From assembly GCA_047602185.1 (NCBI GenBank), contig JASGHY010000001.1, positions 2,294,001 through 2,358,000 of the forward strand: 64,000 nucleotides of DNA, given 5' to 3'. The translations under genes and the position numbers were made by a program. The DNA is from PMP191F sp047602185 (GTDB lineage Bacteria > Bacteroidota > Bacteroidia > Chitinophagales > Chitinophagaceae). Of this stretch, positions 60,324 to 64,000 are shown piece after piece; position 1 is the stretch's first letter, and each line of letters opens with the position of its first letter. The notes beneath the pieces are model-generated. The model worked only from the letters and a program-made list of their open reading frames with translations, did not search any database and was not told the origin of the DNA.

Positions 60324-60782
60324 ATGAAACGGACATTGGGAACACTTTTTATTATTACAGCTCTTGGCATTTTTGGAAAAGTACACGCACAGGATTACAG
60401 GTTAGGAGTGGGCATACGCCTCAGTAATGCCACCCCTACCCTCAACAATTCTTTTTCAGCAAAATACTTTGTCACCGAACGCAGCGCTGTTGAAGGACTC
60501 ATCTCTTTTGGCAGCAGGTTTGGCATCGGCGGTTTGCTGGAACTTTACAAACCCTTCGCCAGTGCACCCGGCCTCTCCTGGTTTTACGGCGGCGGCGCCT
60601 ATGTAGGTTTTGAAGATCATGATACCTACCTGGGGCCTACAGGCATCATTGGCCTGGACTATAAGTTCAATAACATCCCCCTCAATCTCTCCATAGACTG
60701 GAAGCCGGAACTGGACATTATCCCCGATATCAATTTTGTACCTGATGCGTTTGCGGTGACGGTAAGGTTTACGCTGAAGTAA
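60324..60782 (+). CDS. Small outer-membrane beta-barrel-like protein
   Basis: A 152-residue exported protein from ATG 60324 with signal KRTLGTLFIITALGIFGKVHA. The mature part shows alternating strands with aromatic ends (YRLGVGIRLSNATPTLNNSF, FYGGGAYVGFEDHDTY, NIPLNLSIDWKPELDI) and a C-terminal VTVRFTLK strand, typical of small 8-strand barrels of the OmpA/OmpW size. Function is unknown. Confidence 0.8.
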   Translation: MKRTLGTLFIITALGIFGKVHAQDYRLGVGIRLSNATPTLNNSFSAKYFVTERSAVEGLISFGSRFGIGGLLELYKPFASAPGLSWFYGGGAYVGFEDHDTYLGPTGIIGLDYKFNNIPLNLSIDWKPELDIIPDINFVPDAFAVTVRFTLK

Positions 60783-60789
60783 GCGTGAA

Positions 60790-61330
60790 GCCAAATACAG
60801 GTTGCAGGTTAAGGCACAAGATTTAAGGAACAAGGCACAAGGAAGTACGAAATACGAAGTTAGAAGTACGGAAGGTGAAAATATCGAATGTCAAATTTTG
60901 AATATCGAATTTCGAAGCAAGTCCGGAAGCAAGTTGGCAGTTACCTTGAACACCAGCGATGAGCTTTGAGCTACGAGCCGCGAGGAATACAAGTTAGCAG
61001 TTGGCAATTTGCAGTTACCTGTAACTTGTATCTGGTAACCTGTATCCGGAAACTTGTATCTGGTAACCGGTAACGCCCGTTGCACTTTTGACATTTCACG
61101 TCTCGCTCCATTCACTATTGACCATTCACTATTCACCTGCCTCTCACTTGCCTCAGCCACTCACGACTGACGATTCACGACTCACGATTGCCGTCTGCCG
61201 ATTCACGGGTCCAGTAACTGGCATCTCGTATCCGGAAAAAACATTCCCGCATAAACCTGCAAGCCGCCATTCATGGCCTGTTTGCTGTTGTTTGCATGTT
61301 ATCCATTCAAAATCGTCAACGGCTAGCTAA
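60790..61330. repeat. Mosaic intergenic repeat block 6
   Basis: Contains GAAGTTAGAAGTACGGAAGG and GAATGTCAAATTTTGAATAT (close to block 1), GATGAGCTTTGAGCTACGAG, GTTAGCAGTTGGCAATTTGC and ACGATTGCCGTCTGCCGATT. At about 540 bp it is the longest block. No gene is supported. Confidence 0.65.
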
Positions 61331-61586
61331 AAGCAGCAGACTGCTCATTCACGGTTGCGCAATCAAAGCGTAAACCATTGCCCCTTCTTCAAAAATTTGA
61401 CAAACGGCAAATGCGTTTTAGCACCATCATATTAGTAAAATTCCCATACTGCAATTCTTTATCTGCCAATTAACAAGCCTGCGGAAACAGGCAGATTACC
61501 TCAGTTTTTGGTGGAACAATCGTTTGTTTTCTGCGTTTTTTTTCTCTTTTTCTCAAGTTCCTGCGGTTTTGTGCAGGATTTTCCTT

Positions 61587-61594
61587 TATTTTTG
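61587..61594 (+). promoter_or_regulatory. Possible -7 promoter element (TATTTTTG)
   Basis: Fits TAnnTTTG 21 bp before the DeoR-family start. A TTTTG at 61567-61571 lies somewhat closer than the usual -33 spacing. Confidence 0.35.
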
Positions 61595-61615
61595 GTTACA
61601 ACCCAATACTAACGT

Positions 61616-62368
61616 ATGCTAAAAAAGGAACGACAGGCGTATATTCTGCACCAGGTCAACCTGCACAACAAAGTGCTGTCGTCCAGCCTGAGTACGGAGA
61701 TCAATGTATCGGAAGATACGATACGCCGCGACCTTCAGGAGCTTGCCGATGAAGGAAAGATCATAAAAGTGCACGGTGGTGCGCTTTCTCACTCATTTAG
61801 CCAGGTTTATTATCACCCTTCCCATAATATCTATTCGCACGAGCAGAAAAAGACCATTGCTCAAAAAGCTGCAGCACTTATCCAGGATGGCATGTTTGTA
61901 CTCACCACCGGTGGTACCACCATTATGGAAATGGCCAGAACACTGCCCCCACATCTGCGTGCAACATTTATTTCAGGCAGCATCCCCGCTGTACTGGAAT
62001 ACATGAACCATCCCAATATTGATGTGATACTGATTGGCGATCGTGTTTCCAAAAACTCCAAGATAACAGTAGGTGGCGAAGCCATTGCCAAAATAAAACA
62101 GATCAAAGCCGATCTGTGCTTTATGGGCATGAACGCCATCGACATTCAGCACGGCATTACTGACAACGACTGGGACATTGTACAACTGAAAAAAGCGATG
62201 ATAGAGTCATCGCAGAGAGTAGTATGCCTCACCATTGCTGAAAAGATCAACACATTACAACCGATACATATTTGCAACGTCAGTGATATTGATATCCTGA
62301 TTACCGAGCTGCCGCCAGATGACCCTCTCCTTAAACCTTATCGTGATTTAGGAATTGAAATTTTATAG
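61616..62368 (+). CDS. DeoR/GlpR-family transcriptional regulator
   Basis: A 250-residue regulator with an N-terminal winged helix (LSTEINVSEDTIRRDLQEL, residues 25-45) and a C-terminal sugar-phosphate sensor domain (IAQKAAALIQDGMFVLTTGGTT, FISGSIPAVLEY, LIGDRVSKNSKITVGG, CFMGMNAIDIQHGITDND). Typically represses sugar-use genes until a phosphorylated sugar binds. The adjacent SusC gene downstream is the likely target. Confidence 0.94.
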   Translation: MLKKERQAYILHQVNLHNKVLSSSLSTEINVSEDTIRRDLQELADEGKIIKVHGGALSHSFSQVYYHPSHNIYSHEQKKTIAQKAAALIQDGMFVLTTGGTTIMEMARTLPPHLRATFISGSIPAVLEYMNHPNIDVILIGDRVSKNSKITVGGEAIAKIKQIKADLCFMGMNAIDIQHGITDNDWDIVQLKKAMIESSQRVVCLTIAEKINTLQPIHICNVSDIDILITELPPDDPLLKPYRDLGIEIL

Positions 62369-62517
62369 AATAAACGCATTTGTTAGAACCTATTGTGGCG
62401 ATGGCAATTTGAAGTGAATGTAATACTGATGAAAAACCATTTTCTGTACCAGATGCTCTGATTTTCCTTAACAAGGGAAGATAATTTCATATACGACTGT
62501 TAACGATTAATTCAAAA

Positions 62518-64000
62518 ATGTTAGCTATGAGAAGATTTACCAAGCTACTGCTTCTTTGCATTCTGCTGCTGCCTTGTGCGCTTTCCTATGCACAGGGTCA
62601 ACCCATTAAAGGGATTGTTGTGGATGAGGACAACAACGCCCCTATTGTTGGCGTAACCGTTTCAGTAAAAGGAACTACCCGTGCTTCACAAACAGACGGT
62701 GCGGGTGCATTCACCATCGTTGCTAAAAAAGGTGATGTACTGCAGTTCTCTTATGTAGGTTATGCACGAAAAGATTTTACTGTGGGCGACGCTACCACAG
62801 TTTCCATCCGCATGCGCAACTCCGACAAGCAATTGGGCGAAGTAGTCGTTACCGCGATGGATATTAAAAGAAATCCACGCGAGCTGGGTTACTCAGTTCA
62901 GAAAGTGGATGGTAAAGAAATTGCGCAAACACAGCGCGAGAACTTTATCAACAGCTTGCAGGGACGTGTAGCTGGTCTTACCATCACTCCTTCCTCTGGT
63001 CTTGCAGGTTCATCTTCCAGCATCGTATTAAGAGGTTTCAACTCACTTTCCATGAGCAACCAGCCACTGTTTATTGTGGATGGTGTAATTATGGACAACA
63101 GTACTGTCGATGAAAACTCTGATGGTGGTAAAGGTATCGGTATGGTAGACCGTACCGGCTTAACCAGCAATGCTAACAGAAATACAGACTATACCAACAG
63201 GATGGCCGACCTGAACCCGAATGATATTGAAAGTATCACGGTGCTGAAAGGTCCTGAAGCGACAGCGTTGTATGGTAGCCAGGCCAGTTCCGGCGCCATC
63301 GTTATCTCTACACGCAAAGCAAAATCAAACAAACTCGCTCTTCAATACGATAACAGTTTCCGTTTCCAGAAGATCACACGTTATCCGGATGTGTACGATC
63401 AGTACTCAAACGGCTCCAACGGAGCAGCTTCTAACATCTTCCGTTATTTTGGACCGAAATACGATCAGAACACTGTTTTGTATGATAACAAAGACAATTT
63501 CTTCAAAACAGGCTTTACTCAGAGTCATAACCTGGGCGCTGACTTCGGTTTCAAAAAATCGATCTTCAGGGTTTCCGGTTCTACTTTCAACCAGGATGGT
63601 GTAGTTCCTAATAACACTGCAAAACGTTATACACTCCGTATTTCTAATACCACCAAAATTGGTAAGTACGTAGATGTTACTCCTTCTTTTACCTACATCA
63701 ACTCTCAGAACAGGAAAGTACTGAACAGTGCAGGTGGCTTTTTATTAGGCCTGCTGTTATGGCCCAGCACCAACGACATCAGGAACTATGCTGATGACAA
63801 CGGAGCTAAGATTCCTCTTTTCAGTGCTAACCCTAACAGTGATTACGACAACCCGCTGTTCAACGTAAACTACAACAAGAACTACGACGAGACAAAACGC
63901 TATACCGGTACACTGGGTATCAACATCAACCCATTTGACTGGTTACAGGTGTCTGGCCGTTTCGGTTTCGAGCGATACAATACCTATGGTTACCTGCAAT
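62518..64000 (+). CDS. SusC/RagA family TonB-linked outer membrane protein (5' part)
   Basis: The gene runs off the window. ATG 62518 starts a signal peptide (RRFTKLLLLCILLLPCALSY), then a carboxypeptidase-regulatory-like domain (PIKGIVVDEDNNAPIVGVTV), the SusC hallmark region with SLQGRVAGLTI and LRGFNSLSMSN, the plug (PLFIVDGVIMDN, VLKGPEATALYGSQASSGAI) and the first barrel strands. No stop occurs before 64000. A SusD-like partner is expected just beyond the window. Confidence 0.95.
   Translation, partial: MLAMRRFTKLLLLCILLLPCALSYAQGQPIKGIVVDEDNNAPIVGVTVSVKGTTRASQTDGAGAFTIVAKKGDVLQFSYVGYARKDFTVGDATTVSIRMRNSDKQLGEVVVTAMDIKRNPRELGYSVQKVDGKEIAQTQRENFINSLQGRVAGLTITPSSGLAGSSSSIVLRGFNSLSMSNQPLFIVDGVIMDNSTVDENSDGGKGIGMVDRTGLTSNANRNTDYTNRMADLNPNDIESITVLKGPEATALYGSQASSGAIVISTRKAKSNKLALQYDNSFRFQKITRYPDVYDQYSNGSNGAASNIFRYFGPKYDQNTVLYDNKDNFFKTGFTQSHNLGADFGFKKSIFRVSGSTFNQDGVVPNNTAKRYTLRISNTTKIGKYVDVTPSFTYINSQNRKVLNSAGGFLLGLLLWPSTNDIRNYADDNGAKIPLFSANPNSDYDNPLFNVNYNKNYDETKRYTGTLGININPFDWLQVSGRFGFERYNTYGYLQ

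Noticed and set aside
28140..61330. CRISPR-like arrays in the intergenic repeat blocks
   Set aside because: Repeats are short, shuffled and irregularly spaced, with no constant repeat-spacer length and no cas genes.

Overview
The window looks like the chromosome of a Bacteroidota bacterium, most likely of the family Chitinophagaceae (inference). The basis is a SusC/RagA receptor, an LytS/LytTR pair beside an outer-membrane receptor, a CusA efflux pump fused to a TolC-like domain, the lineage-restricted DUF6660 and DUF6122 proteins, promoters resembling the Bacteroidota -7 box TAnnTTTG, and mostly weak ribosome binding sites.

Layout. 1-7.1 kb: an HPF-like protein, then a metal-efflux cluster (DUF6660, CusA-TolC fusion, CusB-like adaptor) and DUF6122. 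7.25-14.5 kb: a compact genomic island at tRNA-Leu(CAA). It is bounded by a 13-bp direct repeat of the tRNA 3' end and carries a decayed integrase fragment, a four-gene minus-strand operon and a convergent HNH gene broken by one stop codon. 14.6-23.2 kb: an orphan SMI1/KNR4 immunity-type gene with a possible toxin remnant, a PhyH-type oxygenase, an RluF-type pseudouridine synthase, an AraC regulator and a five-gene cupin/CMD/DUF2255/ADH/SDR cluster. 23.4-24.7 kb: a complete IS4-family element. 25.5-35 kb: a repeat-associated hypothetical protein, a CDP-alcohol phosphatidyltransferase, an RNase Z-like hydrolase, a GH43 enzyme, LytS/LytTR and a TonB-dependent receptor. 35-45.3 kb: an aldo/keto reductase, an AraC regulator, a SnoaL/SRPBCC/SRPBCC/SDR cluster facing a GlxA-type regulator, a retropepsin-like protein, a membrane coiled-coil plus receiver pair and small enzymes. 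45.4-49.8 kb: DNA alkylation and base repair (AlkB, a separate Ada zinc domain, a 2OG oxygenase, AraC-Ogt, uracil-DNA glycosylase) and PlsC. 50.2-58 kb: envelope biogenesis (LptD, two amidases, MlaD-like protein, OstA-like protein). 58.3-64 kb: malate dehydrogenase, a thioredoxin-like protein, a small outer-membrane protein, a DeoR regulator and the start of a SusC gene cut by the window edge.

The strongest candidate for an undescribed system is the island operon. Its order of transcription is a Mig/MutY-type DNA glycosylase with the Tyr/Asp pair of thymine-DNA glycosylases, a C5-cytosine methyltransferase, an 847-residue protein with two GHKL ATPase domains (MORC/Hsp90-like at the N-terminus, histidine-kinase-like at the C-terminus) joined by a long coiled coil, and a receiver domain fused to a region with a HEPN-type RNxxxH motif. 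The last three genes overlap. I read it as a modification-linked defence system in which a DNA-state sensor would signal by phosphotransfer to a HEPN ribonuclease. The domains are seen; the mechanism is inferred.

Intergenic space is unusually repeat-rich. There are about 140-bp palindromic MITE-like elements built around AACCTGTCAGGTC, about 53-bp double-hairpin repeats, and mosaic blocks of short shuffled modules that recur between genes.
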